DNA of 35,764 nucleotides from NCBI GenBank assembly GCA_937872405.1, contig CALMSP010000265.1:1-35764 (forward strand). Reading direction: 5' to 3'. The notes beneath the pieces were generated by a model. It did no database searches. It was not told the origin of the DNA and worked only from the letters and a program-made list of their open reading frames with translations. Below, piece by piece: positions 18,071 to 26,557 of this stretch. How positions within the stretch are numbered: the stretch's first letter is position 1; each line of letters begins with the position of its first letter. Position numbers and translations under genes: made by a program. This DNA comes from an uncultured Saprospiraceae bacterium. GTDB lineage: Bacteria; Bacteroidota; Bacteroidia; Chitinophagales; Saprospiraceae.

Positions 18071-18807
18071 AGGGCGTTAGCCGTTGTAAGTGATTGAATA
18101 TGAGCGATAAATGATTTAAAAGAAGGCTCAATTTGATTAAATTCCGCCACGCCGATAGCGCTTTCGCCGTACCAGATACGTTCAAATAGAAGCGTAATTT
18201 GGCCAAACGCATCGGCCATTGGCGTGCGTTGCATCTCGCGCCAATAGTCGCGGTTCGTTTTGTCGCGTTGCCAATCAATCCATTGTTGCTTGACCAGCGC
18301 CTGCAACACCATCAAATAGTACAGTCGAAGAGCCAAGCGATAATTTTCATCCGAAATGGCTTGCTCAATGTATTGCTCTAAGTTGGTTTCCTGCGGATTA
18401 TGCTCTATCTCATCTACATCCGCTTCGGAAAGCGGCTTCGCAATTTTTTTATTTTTCGGTTGATTCAATCCTAAAAATACTCGAAGTAGCAGCAACACTG
18501 CCGCTATCGCAAATAGTATCAACAGCACTTTCAGCACTGGGGAGGCATCACCGTTTAGCCATCGCTTTGGCGCACCAACCTCGTTCTGCCCCTTACCGTT
18601 TGTTGGTTTTTCTTTGCGTTTTCGTTCGCGGGCAACATCTTTGGAGTAATCAATGCCCTGCTTTGCTTTCTCCCACTTGTTTTTATCAAAATTGCGCGTG
18701 CGTTCTACCTCCTGCCAAAGAAACCTCGTTTCTTCTGCGTCTTGTGTTATCGCAACTTTCGGCAGACACACTAATAAGCAAAGCAAGCAGTAGATTATTC
18801 TGAACAT
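18067..18807 (-). CDS. DUF4129 domain-containing membrane protein
   Basis: A 246-aa protein. An N-terminal signal sequence (MFRIIYCLLCLLVCLPKVAI) is followed by a charged periplasmic linker rich in Lys/Arg/Glu, one membrane segment at about residues 88-112 (VLKVLLILFAIAAVLLLLRVFLG), and a C-terminal DUF4129 domain with the hallmark YRLALRLYYLMVLQALVKQ then KTNRDYWREM. The frame is open back to 18957, but that would run into the SpoIIM-like gene and place the signal sequence internally; the ATG at 18807 is chosen. It lies 31 bp after the SpoIIM-like gene and overlaps DUF4350 by 4 bp, so the three form one operon. Confidence 0.87.
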   Translation of the reverse strand: MFRIIYCLLCLLVCLPKVAITQDAEETRFLWQEVERTRNFDKNKWEKAKQGIDYSKDVARERKRKEKPTNGKGQNEVGAPKRWLNGDASPVLKVLLILFAIAAVLLLLRVFLGLNQPKNKKIAKPLSEADVDEIEHNPQETNLEQYIEQAISDENYRLALRLYYLMVLQALVKQQWIDWQRDKTNRDYWREMQRTPMADAFGQITLLFERIWYGESAIGVAEFNQIEPSFKSFIAHIQSLTTANAL

Positions 18808-18838
18808 ACCATTTGAATGATACAAATATAATGAAATA

Positions 18839-20692
18839 CTACGATTCTCGCTCCAAACCCTTGATGCGCTTAGTGCGCCCAATGTGTTGGATTCGCTGCC
18901 GCAGGTGCGTTGCATCATGAATTTCGCGTATCGTGTAGTATAATAAACCAAACCCAATAACAGCCAAGCTGTAAGTTAAATATAAAATGAATAAAGTTAT
19001 AAAAGTGAGCAAAATCGCGCTAATTTGTTGCATGGCGGCAGCATCCGTATGGATGATCCAACTCACCAGATCAAGATAGAACCACAGCAGCATGGTGTCG
19101 CCTATGAGAAAAAAGAGCACTCCGATCAACGTAAAATCCAGCATAAGCGTGACGATTCTACCCGCATTGTGTTGTAGTAGTGCTATGCTGCGCCCGAAAC
19201 TACCCAGTAGGGTGCTTCTTTCCGCAATATTGGTGTGCGCCCAAATCAAGCTCACAGGCAACATGGCAAGAAGTAGATAAAGTAAAAACCAGCCCTTCAA
19301 AGTCAAGAGCAGGATGGGCAGACTCAGGGGTAAGCCAGCACGCCACACTCGTTGCCCAAAGGACAAACGAGGCAGCGCTTGCGCTTGATTTTCCTGATAC
19401 ACCCAGTACAGCAAATTACCCGTGAGTATAGCAAACAGTATCATATTGAGCACCGGCAGCCAAGGTAACTGCGCATGATTGAAAAACTGCTTCAGCGCAC
19501 GGACGGAGCCAAATAGTTCTGAGGGAAACAAAAACAACGATGCCAGTTGGCCTTCACTCAACGCCAACACGATACCGGTGAAAGCTAATGCCAGTAGCGC
19601 CGCCATAGTGGCAATACGACCGAAATGTTTTTTATACAAAACAAACGCAGCTGTAAAAATTTCACCAGAGGATTGAATGCGCGTGAAATCCAATTGTTGC
19701 GCTTCATCCGACGGGATGCGCGCATCCTGTACCTCAGCGGTAAAGCCGCGTCGTGCTTTCACCAAAGGATACCAAATAAAATAGGTAATTACAAATAGCA
19801 AACAACTCAGAATGAATAGTGCGCGTATGCTATCGGGCGTATCGGTATGTCGGGTCAGGTAGCCTTCAAAAAAACCTGCCAATACAATAATCGGGGCAAT
19901 GCCCAGCATGATCTTTATCCCTCGGCGGGCGGCACGCTGAAACGATTGTATGCGCGTATAGGTATCCGGAAAGACTAACCCTTTGCCCATGGTGATGCCG
20001 GCAGCCCCCGCGATGATAATTGCAGAAATTTCAAGCGTTCCGTGAATCCAAATAGTCAAAAAAGATTCCCAAAACAAGCCACGTTCAATAAAAAAATATT
20101 GGAAAGCGCCCACCATAACGCCGTTTTGAATCATGATTACGATACTCCCCAGCGCAAAAAAAATACCCATCACGAACGTGAGAAAGGCAACGAAAAGATT
20201 ATTGGCAGTAATCCCCACGGACATCCCCAGTTTGCCACGTTGTTTGTACACCGCCATCGGATCACCCGATTCGATGTTTTTTAGGGTCATACTTACATAA
20301 TCCTCGCCAAGGATGGTCGCAGCAAACTCTGGATCCATCGCACTGGATAGTACGCCCGTACCAAAAGCAACAGCAAAAATTAGAAAAGATAACAAAAAAT
20401 CGCGTCGCGTTTCATACACCAATCGGGGTAGTTCTTCTAACCAAAAATGCCCTACACGCATACCGGGCGCGCGCCGACGCTTGTAAATGGTGAAAAAAAT
20501 GCGCTGAGCTAAGCTATTGAGATACACCCGAACCGAACGATTTGGATAAAATGTACGCGAGTAGGAAAGGTCATCGGTAATTTGAACAAATAAGTCGTTG
20601 AGTTTTTCCGGGTCTTGATAGGCACCATCCAGCACAGATTCAAATTCCCGCCACTTGTCTTTATTTTGATGTATAAAACTTGTTTCGCGCAT
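18839..20692 (-). CDS. SpoIIM-like (stage II sporulation protein M family) membrane protein with extra C-terminal membrane domain
   Basis: A 617-aa polytopic protein. Residues about 1-320 match the SpoIIM/DUF95 family seen in non-sporulating bacteria: RETSFIHQNKDKWREFESVL at the start, LVYETRRDFLLSFLIFAVAFG, then NNLFVAFLTFVMGIFFALGS and WIHGTLEISAIIIAGAAGI. Typical members end near 330 residues. Here a further 290 residues follow, opening with FTRIQSSGEIFTAAFVLYKKHFG and carrying about six hydrophobic segments. This tail resembles the separate membrane proteins found beside DUF4129 genes in relatives, so a gene fusion is likely. The name is historical: there are no sporulation genes here. 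First gene of the DUF4129-DUF4350 operon. Confidence 0.85.
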   Translation of the reverse strand: MRETSFIHQNKDKWREFESVLDGAYQDPEKLNDLFVQITDDLSYSRTFYPNRSVRVYLNSLAQRIFFTIYKRRRAPGMRVGHFWLEELPRLVYETRRDFLLSFLIFAVAFGTGVLSSAMDPEFAATILGEDYVSMTLKNIESGDPMAVYKQRGKLGMSVGITANNLFVAFLTFVMGIFFALGSIVIMIQNGVMVGAFQYFFIERGLFWESFLTIWIHGTLEISAIIIAGAAGITMGKGLVFPDTYTRIQSFQRAARRGIKIMLGIAPIIVLAGFFEGYLTRHTDTPDSIRALFILSCLLFVITYFIWYPLVKARRGFTAEVQDARIPSDEAQQLDFTRIQSSGEIFTAAFVLYKKHFGRIATMAALLALAFTGIVLALSEGQLASLFLFPSELFGSVRALKQFFNHAQLPWLPVLNMILFAILTGNLLYWVYQENQAQALPRLSFGQRVWRAGLPLSLPILLLTLKGWFLLYLLLAMLPVSLIWAHTNIAERSTLLGSFGRSIALLQHNAGRIVTLMLDFTLIGVLFFLIGDTMLLWFYLDLVSWIIHTDAAAMQQISAILLTFITLFILYLTYSLAVIGFGLLYYTIREIHDATHLRQRIQHIGRTKRIKGLERES

Positions 20693-20981
20693 CGTCGGAC
20701 ATTTTCAATAAAAAACTTGATTTTTTGAGTAAAAACAGTTGAGCAACGCTCCGATTCGGCAGGAAAGTGTGCTATATATAAATGGTTTGTAATTTGCCAC
20801 AGACAGATTGATAAAGTACTTAAAATCAGAAGTTTATAGAAGTGATAACCTGTGTTATAGCGCAATTGAAAGTAAGCGATAAAGAGTGACAATTCATGTG
20901 AGATTCTTTTGGATACCATTGGCATACCCACTAATGCCGTGGGAGCTTAGTGCTATTCTCGATAGGGCACCTCTAAGGTTC

Positions 20982-21332
20982 TTAGCGTTTGCTGACTCGC
21001 TGCGTAGTAATAGGCTGCCCACTCCGATCAATCAATTGCACCAGATACAACCCGCGTGGCAATTCACTAATATAGTACTTTTGGCCAGCGGCGGCATCAA
21101 ATCGCTTCATCTCCTTCCCAACCAGATTGAAAATGAGCACTTGCGTGACCTTGTCATTGTCGCTAAGCTCAATATAATCCGTCGCAGGGTTCGGAAATAC
21201 TTTGATGTTAGTAGTTTCCACAGCGGTTTTGGGCTTTTTGTATTGGCCGGGATCATTGCCTATGGACGCTACCTGCGCAGTAACCGGGATTACGAAAGCA
21301 ATAAAAAGTGCAAATAGTACAATTTTTTTCAT
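20982..21332 (-). CDS. Minimal secreted protein: signal peptide plus T9SS type A sorting domain
   Basis: A 116-aa protein made of a signal peptide (MKKIVLFALFIAFVIPVTAQ), a short linker of about 22 residues (VASIGNDPGQYKKPKTAVETTN) and a T9SS type A sorting domain (IKVFPNPATDYIEL; VLIFNLVGKEMKRFD; ELPRGLYLVQLID). No passenger domain is left between them, so the mature product after tail cleavage would be only a linker peptide, or the domain itself is the functional part. The start is the ATG at 21332; a TTG two codons upstream is less likely. It lies 183 bp beyond thrS on the same strand. Its biological role is unknown. Confidence 0.85.
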   Translation of the reverse strand: MKKIVLFALFIAFVIPVTAQVASIGNDPGQYKKPKTAVETTNIKVFPNPATDYIELSDNDKVTQVLIFNLVGKEMKRFDAAAGQKYYISELPRGLYLVQLIDRSGQPITTQRVSKR

Positions 21333-21515
21333 GCGCAATGCGTTATACGTGATTTTTCACGACGTAAAATAAAGCAATATATTTGAATAAGTCAACAATG
21401 GTGCCAAAAGCTTAACAAAATTTAACGCTTCCGGCCAAAGCTATTTACACAGTCGCTATAGCCAGTGCTCAGCTACGCTCAAGGTAAGCAAGGTTTTATC
21501 GCTTTTACAATGTTA

Positions 21516-23447
21516 TTAGAGCAACGTGCGAAAATAGTCGGCAAATGCCAGAATGTCCATGCTGCCCTTATCGCCTTCACCCTGCCGACGCACAGCTACC
21601 GTGCCATTTTCAGCTTCTTTTTCGCCAACGATGAGCATGAAAGGTATTTTTTTCAACTCCGTATCTCGTATTTTTCTGCCGATAGTTTCGTTGCGCTCAT
21701 CAATCACGCCCACAATGTTGTGCGCAGCTAATTCTTTTTGAATGACTTTGCATTGCTCAATAAATTTGTCGCTAATAGGCAGCAGGGCATACTGCTCTGG
21801 CATAAGCCAAAGCGGGAAGCGCCCAGCGGTATTTTCAATCAGAATACTAATGAAACGTTCCAGCGAGCCAAAGGGCGCCCGATGGATCATCACGGGGCGA
21901 TGTGGCTGGTTATCTGGGCCAATGTACTCTAATTCAAAGCGCTCCGGCAGATTATAATCAACCTGAATGGTACCTAATTGCCAAGAGCGGCCCAGCGCGT
22001 CTTTTACCATAAAATCGAGCTTGGGCCCGTAGAATGCGGCTTCACCAAGTTCTGTGACGGTGCTTAGCCCTGCTTCGGTTGCTGCTTCGATGATAGCATG
22101 CTCCGCTTTTTCCCAATTTTCGCTACTTCCAAGGTATTTTGATGGGTTATTGGGGTCACGGAGGGAAATTTGTGCCGTAAAATTAGCAAAGCCCATTTTG
22201 GATAAAACGGTTTGAGTCAGATCAAGTACATTCAAAAACTCCTCTTTCACTTGATCGGGTGTGCAAAAAATGTGGGCATCGTCTTGTGTGAAGCCCCGTA
22301 CCCGCGAAAGTCCATGCAATTCGCCACTTTGCTCGTAGCGATACACGGTTCCGAATTCGGCTACCCGCAGGGGTAAATCACGGTAAGAGCGTGGCTTAAC
22401 GGCATAAATTTCGCAATGATGCGGGCAGTTCATGGGTTTTAGCAGAAACTCCTCGCCTTCGCGGGGCGTATGGATTGGCTGAAAACTGTCTTTGCCGTAT
22501 TTTTCGTAATGCCCAGAAGTCACGTAGAGGTCTTTTTTGCCAATATGCGGCGTGACCACCATTTTATACCCACGTTTTTCCTGCTCCTCGCGCATAAAGT
22601 TCATGAGGCGTTCGCGCAGTTGGGTGCCTTTGGGCAACCAGATCGGCAGCCCTGCACCTACACGCTCAGAAAACATGAACAATTCCATTTCCTGCCCAAT
22701 CTTTCGGTGGTCGCGCTTTTTGGCTTCCTCCAGCAGATGGAGGTACTCCGCTAGTTCTTTCTGCTTGGGGAACGTAATGCCATACACGCGCGTCATCTGT
22801 TTGCGTGTTTCATCGCCGCGCCAGTAAGCGCCAGAGAGCTTTAAGAGCTTGACCGCCTTTATTTTATCGGTGTTGGGAATGTGTGGACCACGGCACAAGT
22901 CCACAAAGTTGCCCTGCTCGTAAAAGGTGATAGACCCGTCTTCGAGTTCTTGTAGAAGCTCGATTTTATATTCGTCGCCCTTTTCTTCAAAATAGTGAAT
23001 AGCCTCGGCTTTGGCGACTTCGCGGCGCATGTAATCACTTTTTTGGGCGGCTAATTCCAGCATTTTTTGCTCAACTTGGCTAAAATCATCCGAACTAAGC
23101 GTGCGGTCGCCAGTATCAATGTCATAATAAAAACCACTTTCAATCGCCGGCCCGATACCAAATTTTGTACCCGGAAACAAGGCTTCTAAGGCTTCTGCCA
23201 TGAGGTGCGCCGAGGAATGCCAAAAGGTAGCCTTGCCTTCTTTGTCATCCCAAGTGAGCAGTTGTAGGGTAGCGTTAGTCTTGATGGGGCGCGTAGCATC
23301 CCAAACGTCGCCATTTACCTTGGCAGCCAGCACATTGCGCGCCAGCCCTTGGCTGATGGATTCCGCGATTTCCATTGCAGTCGTACCTTGTTCGTATTCG
23401 CGCACCCTGCCATCGGGAAAAGTGATCTGTATCATATTATTTTGCAT
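21516..23447 (-). CDS. thrS: Threonyl-tRNA synthetase
   Basis: A 643-aa class II aminoacyl-tRNA synthetase charging tRNA-Thr. In order: TGS domain ([20 protein letters not shown]), the editing domain with [11 protein letters not shown] and [12 protein letters not shown], the catalytic core with motif 2 [18 protein letters not shown] and motif 3 near [17 protein letters not shown], and the C-terminal anticodon-binding domain ([17 protein letters not shown]). The three zinc ligands that sense the threonine hydroxyl are C341 (MNCPHH), H392 (DDAHIF) and H522 (MIHRAP). Length is normal. The infC-rpmI-rplT genes that follow thrS in many bacteria are absent; a small T9SS protein follows. ATGs at 23447 and 23435 are both possible. 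I saw no T-box-like leader. Confidence 0.97.
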   Translation of the reverse strand: MQNNMIQITFPDGRVREYEQGTTAMEIAESISQGLARNVLAAKVNGDVWDATRPIKTNATLQLLTWDDKEGKATFWHSSAHLMAEALEALFPGTKFGIGPAIESGFYYDIDTGDRTLSSDDFSQVEQKMLELAAQKSDYMRREVAKAEAIHYFEEKGDEYKIELLQELEDGSITFYEQGNFVDLCRGPHIPNTDKIKAVKLLKLSGAYWRGDETRKQMTRVYGITFPKQKELAEYLHLLEEAKKRDHRKIGQEMELFMFSERVGAGLPIWLPKGTQLRERLMNFMREEQEKRGYKMVVTPHIGKKDLYVTSGHYEKYGKDSFQPIHTPREGEEFLLKPMNCPHHCEIYAVKPRSYRDLPLRVAEFGTVYRYEQSGELHGLSRVRGFTQDDAHIFCTPDQVKEEFLNVLDLTQTVLSKMGFANFTAQISLRDPNNPSKYLGSSENWEKAEHAIIEAATEAGLSTVTELGEAAFYGPKLDFMVKDALGRSWQLGTIQVDYNLPERFELEYIGPDNQPHRPVMIHRAPFGSLERFISILIENTAGRFPLWLMPEQYALLPISDKFIEQCKVIQKELAAHNIVGVIDERNETIGRKIRDTELKKIPFMLIVGEKEAENGTVAVRRQGEGDKGSMDILAFADYFRTLL

Positions 23448-23632
23448 TATTAGATCTGGATCAATTATAGTTCACTATCGGCTAATTTGTAAAATGCTTA
23501 AAACCAACTTTTTACAAAAAAATAAAGCCTATAATTTTTCAACAATTACTTGCTTGTCGCATTTTAATGCGGCTGTATGCAGAAACGCACTTCGCTGCTC
23601 AAACAAAGCGGTGCGAATTTAGGTTTTTTTGC

Positions 23633-23684
23633 AATAAAAAACCAGAACCTCCAAAAGTTTCCTTCCGAAGGTTCCGGCTTCTGG
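23633..23684 (-). terminator. Rho-independent terminator of the BTAD regulator gene
   Basis: On the minus strand CCAGAA (23684-23679) pairs with TTCTGG (23647-23642) at the base of an imperfect hairpin with an inner CCTT/AAGG stem, and is followed directly by TTTTTTATT. It lies 31 bp beyond the stop of the BTAD gene and insulates thrS from it. Confidence 0.7.
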
Positions 23685-23714
23685 GGCAGTTCGGCACTCA
23701 GTTCTTATTATTCA

Positions 23715-24974
23715 TTACATGTGGACTTCTTGGCGGTAGATGCTTTCGTACAAACGGGTTGTTTCTGATGAAGGCTTCACATTAAATTTTTTTATCAATA
23801 CTTCTCGACATTTTTGATACTGTAAAATGGCTTTGTGACAATTGCCGGTAATCTGATAACACTGCATAAGGTAACGATGAGCTGGCTCATAACAATCATC
23901 CGTTTCTAAGATTTTACGAAAAAGCTGCCCTGCAAAATCATATTGCTGGTGCCGGAAAAAATTCTCACCCAAGGTTTTTAGCGCCAAGATGTATTTCTCG
24001 CGCAGACACTCGCGTTGGTCGCGTACCCAATCCACATCGGTCAGGTCGGTCAGGAGGTCGTCCCGATAAACTCCAAACGCACAAAAGTAGCTGTATAATG
24101 CTGATTCTGTGTTGCCGGCCTGCTCAAACTGGCGCGCTTTCTGCATGTGTTGTAAAAATAGACCAACATCTGTACGGAGCGAGACTACAGGCACAAAGCT
24201 ATACAACTGCTCTTGGTGCATTAGGCAATCAGCGGCTACCGCCGTGCGCTCTAGGTAGCGTCGGATACCTGCAATTGCCACATGCAAAGAGTTTTTGGCA
24301 CTCTCAGCCGAACTCTCCGGCCAAAACAGGGTGATGAGATGATCTCGATGGATTTTTTTGCCCGGATAGAACAAGAAGTAAGCCAGCAAGGCCTTTTCTC
24401 TACGTGATAATTTTTCTGGGCTTATCTTGCCATTGACCCACCATTCAAAATTGCCAAAAAGTCTTACTTCAATGCCGGTACTGGCTTTTGCCACCGTGCT
24501 CCTTGCGCCCAACATAGGTTGCGGTAAAAAGTGTAGGGTTTGCATTTCCTGTAGCATCGCTACGATTTTATCGCCCAGATCATTTAAAAAAGACTGGATT
24601 TTGTTGCCCTTAATCGTAACTTTAGCTTCGATATACCGTTTCAATACAGAGAGCAGGGCTGTCGCATCCAAAGGTTGCCGTAGGCAATCCGTCGCTACCG
24701 TGCGCAGCGCCTGCAATACCTCCTCGGTGGTGTGCTGACCAGCCAACACCAGAAGCGGCGCTTGCGGATAACATTGACGTAAACGCCTCAGTAAAACCGG
24801 ATAATGCGGTTGTGTGCGCTCGTATTCAATCACCACAGCCGCCACGGGCCCCAGAAATTCAAGATACTCCAGTGAAATATCAAGTGAAAGCTGTTGGAAG
24901 TGAAATGATTCGCCTTCAAAACTGCTGACGTCTGGCGGGGACGCGCCGAACCAGAGAATGTTGTGAAAAATCAT
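23715..24974 (-). CDS. BTAD/SARP-family transcriptional regulator with degenerate receiver domain
   Basis: A 419-aa regulator in three parts. Residues 1-115 have the alternating strand-helix order of a response-regulator receiver, but the key sites are changed: strand 1 NILWFGA lacks the acidic pair, strand 3 ends VVIEYE where the phospho-Asp is expected, strand 4 has A78 for Thr/Ser and strand 5 has Q100 in place of the invariant Lys (LRQPLD). Residues about 165-260 are an OmpR/SARP winged helix (IEVRLFGNFEWWVNGK; LSRREKALLAYFLFYPG; LFWPESSAESAKNSLHVAIAG). Residues about 265-415 are a TPR-like bacterial transcriptional activator domain (YEPAHRYLMQCYQITGNCHKAI). It is probably a phosphorylation-independent activator. 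The target is unknown; neighbours at 25062-27049 are candidates. The start is the ATG at 24974. Confidence 0.85.
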   Translation of the reverse strand: MIFHNILWFGASPPDVSSFEGESFHFQQLSLDISLEYLEFLGPVAAVVIEYERTQPHYPVLLRRLRQCYPQAPLLVLAGQHTTEEVLQALRTVATDCLRQPLDATALLSVLKRYIEAKVTIKGNKIQSFLNDLGDKIVAMLQEMQTLHFLPQPMLGARSTVAKASTGIEVRLFGNFEWWVNGKISPEKLSRREKALLAYFLFYPGKKIHRDHLITLFWPESSAESAKNSLHVAIAGIRRYLERTAVAADCLMHQEQLYSFVPVVSLRTDVGLFLQHMQKARQFEQAGNTESALYSYFCAFGVYRDDLLTDLTDVDWVRDQRECLREKYILALKTLGENFFRHQQYDFAGQLFRKILETDDCYEPAHRYLMQCYQITGNCHKAILQYQKCREVLIKKFNVKPSSETTRLYESIYRQEVHM

Positions 24975-25061
24975 TGTTTTTTGGGTTTCGTTGGGGTTAA
25001 ACTATTGAATTATAACGTTTTCTATACCGTTTTTAGTTTCATAAACATAAAAAATTTATTC

Positions 25062-25292
25062 ATGCAGATTCAATTTGAACAGCAAGCGCCAGACCGCGCG
25101 TACCACAATTGCCAGGGCCGCCGCGAAGGTGACTGGATTGTCTTTACTTGCATGCAATGCACGGATTATGAACAGCGTATTAATTTCAAAACCAAAGAAC
25201 GCACGGTAGCACCTGCCGCCGATCCTACTATTTTTCATCAGGGCACTTATATGCCGCCAGCTTTGGAAGAGGTGAACCTGCTACCGAATTAA
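25062..25292 (+). CDS. Small uncharacterised protein with His/Cys cluster
   Basis: A 76-aa soluble protein. The frame extends upstream to 24963, overlapping the divergent regulator start, but the ATG at 25062 gives a sensible N-terminus, MQIQFEQQAPDRAYHN. Residues H15, C17, C30 and C33 (YHNC and FTCMQC) could form a zinc site. The segment GDWIVFTCMQCTDYEQRINF looks like a short zinc-ribbon-type beta hairpin. There is no signal peptide or membrane segment. It is divergent from the BTAD regulator with 87 bp between starts, the arrangement typical of a regulator and its target. Family and function are not recognised. Confidence 0.65.
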   Translation: MQIQFEQQAPDRAYHNCQGRREGDWIVFTCMQCTDYEQRINFKTKERTVAPAADPTIFHQGTYMPPALEEVNLLPN

Positions 25293-25381
25293 AAGAACAA
25301 GGGCTGTTTTTTAAAATGGCATTTTGACTTAAAGTGTTGACAATCAGAGATTTATTTTTTATATCAAAATCACATGTTTAT

Positions 25382-26347
25382 TTAAAATATCTGAAACACG
25401 CAAGCGCCTTCGATAATTTTCTTCTGCCCGGTCGGTGTTTGCCCGCTACCCGTAAGCGTTACACGATACATACCAGTGGAGAAGCCATGACCTGGCAGGC
25501 TAATTGGTGCGGTATAGTCTGCGCGCAGTGTGACCCTACTTTCCACATTGGATAGTATGGCGCCCCCCAGATTGCGAATGGATAGGTAAATCGAAATGGG
25601 TTTTGTTGTGTCCCAATCGGAATGTTGGAGCCGAAGCACCAAAAATAACAAGGGCTGCCCACTTACCACCGAGCGCGCCGGCTGTCCGTTTTCCTCCGAC
25701 AGCAATTGCAATTCTGCGTGTTCCGCAGCCGTTGGTGCTTCTATGGTACGGGAGTTTGTTGGCGACACCCGACTCCGAATAAAGCTAGCAATAGCCGCTC
25801 CATCTATATCCTGAAAGGTGGCGTGTGCTTCGTGCAGCGCGTCGGTGATGCGCCCCGAGTAGCACTGTTCATCCTCTCGCCAAAGCAGTTCAATCTTGAA
25901 TCGAGCGCTCTGGGGTTTGTCAGATATTTTTGCGGCACGGGTACGCATATCTTTACCTGTTGGTTCCGTTTCAGGGGATTCGGGGCCGCGAGCCATCGCT
26001 TTATCGGAGTTGGCCACCTGACGCATGTAGCGCATGGCCAATTGCATCGCCTTTTCATCGTCAAATGCGATGCTCCGCGCTATTTCCTGTTGCTTGTTGC
26101 CAGTGGTCAATACAAAATAATGCGCGCCCGCCTCGGCTTTACGAAGATAGTGGCGCTCTTGCTTGGCAAAACGGAGGGCTTCCGACAGTTTTTTTTGAGC
26201 TTCCGATTGGCTTTGAAAATCTTTGCTCCACAATATTATTTTACCATTAATATCTTTACAGTAAAAATGATAAAAGCCATTTTCTGGATTTTGCGCAAGC
26301 TCAAAGCCAGTGCTGGCGGCAGGTATAGAAACATTTGAATCTTTCAT
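25382..26347 (-). CDS. DUF1508 protein with extra C-terminal modules
   Basis: A 321-aa protein without signal peptide or membrane segments. Residues about 14-62 are a DUF1508 (YegP-like) unit (FELAQNPENGFYHFYCKD then GKIILWSKDFQSQSEAQKKL). Residues 65-112 look like a second, weaker unit (HYFVLTTGNKQQEIARS). After a polar linker, residues 148-195 form a module FKIELLWREDEQCYSGRITD ... ATFQDIDGAAIASFI. Residues about 230-321 look like a beta-sandwich (QPLLFLVLRL; ISLPGHGFSTGMYRVTL; ACVFQIF) that seems related to the neighbouring 163-aa protein. The ATG at 26347 is chosen because the upstream extension starts with TTG. The function of DUF1508 proteins is not known, so none is claimed. Confidence 0.75.
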   Translation of the reverse strand: MKDSNVSIPAASTGFELAQNPENGFYHFYCKDINGKIILWSKDFQSQSEAQKKLSEALRFAKQERHYLRKAEAGAHYFVLTTGNKQQEIARSIAFDDEKAMQLAMRYMRQVANSDKAMARGPESPETEPTGKDMRTRAAKISDKPQSARFKIELLWREDEQCYSGRITDALHEAHATFQDIDGAAIASFIRSRVSPTNSRTIEAPTAAEHAELQLLSEENGQPARSVVSGQPLLFLVLRLQHSDWDTTKPISIYLSIRNLGGAILSNVESRVTLRADYTAPISLPGHGFSTGMYRVTLTGSGQTPTGQKKIIEGACVFQIF

Positions 26348-26449
26348 GGTGTGGCGTTTTTTGAGGTAATTCAATAAAATGAATTAAAATATTATATTAA
26401 TGTAATAATCAGCCCTTTGAAAAAATATCTCAATTTTCAAAAAGCTTCA

Positions 26450-26505
26450 AAATAAAATAAGCACATTACAAAAAGCGGCGATCGAGGCTACCTTTCGTAA
26501 TGTGC
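26450..26505 (-). terminator. Strong hairpin terminator after the 163-aa protein gene
   Basis: On the minus strand GCACATTAC (26505-26497) pairs with GTAATGTGC (26469-26461), and the helix continues inward to about 15 bp when the two mismatches of the plus strand become G-U pairs in minus-strand RNA. It is followed by TTATTTTATT. That makes it a minus-strand terminator or attenuator lying between the 163-aa gene and the DUF1508 gene. Confidence 0.8.
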
Positions 26506-26557
26506 AAACCGGTATTTCAGCAATGTAGGCGCTGAAGCCCTTTATCCGCGAGGATTA

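Noticed and set aside
18839..20692. Evidence of sporulation from the SpoIIM-like gene
   Set aside because: The family is widespread in non-sporulating bacteria and no other sporulation gene is present.
20693..20981. Degenerate gene or small RNA in the 289-bp gap upstream of the SpoIIM-like gene
   Set aside because: Only short 5-bp stems such as CCCAC/GTGGG are seen, with no T-run and no reading frame, so nothing can be supported.
23448..23714. T-box or other riboswitch upstream of thrS
   Set aside because: I found no T-box-like sequence or specifier structure; the main structure there is the terminator of the regulator gene on the same strand.
25706..26338. 210-codon plus-strand frame opposite the DUF1508 gene
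   Set aside because: The minus-strand frame has recognisable DUF1508 and a proper ATG; this frame has an atypical composition rich in Cys, Phe and Arg.
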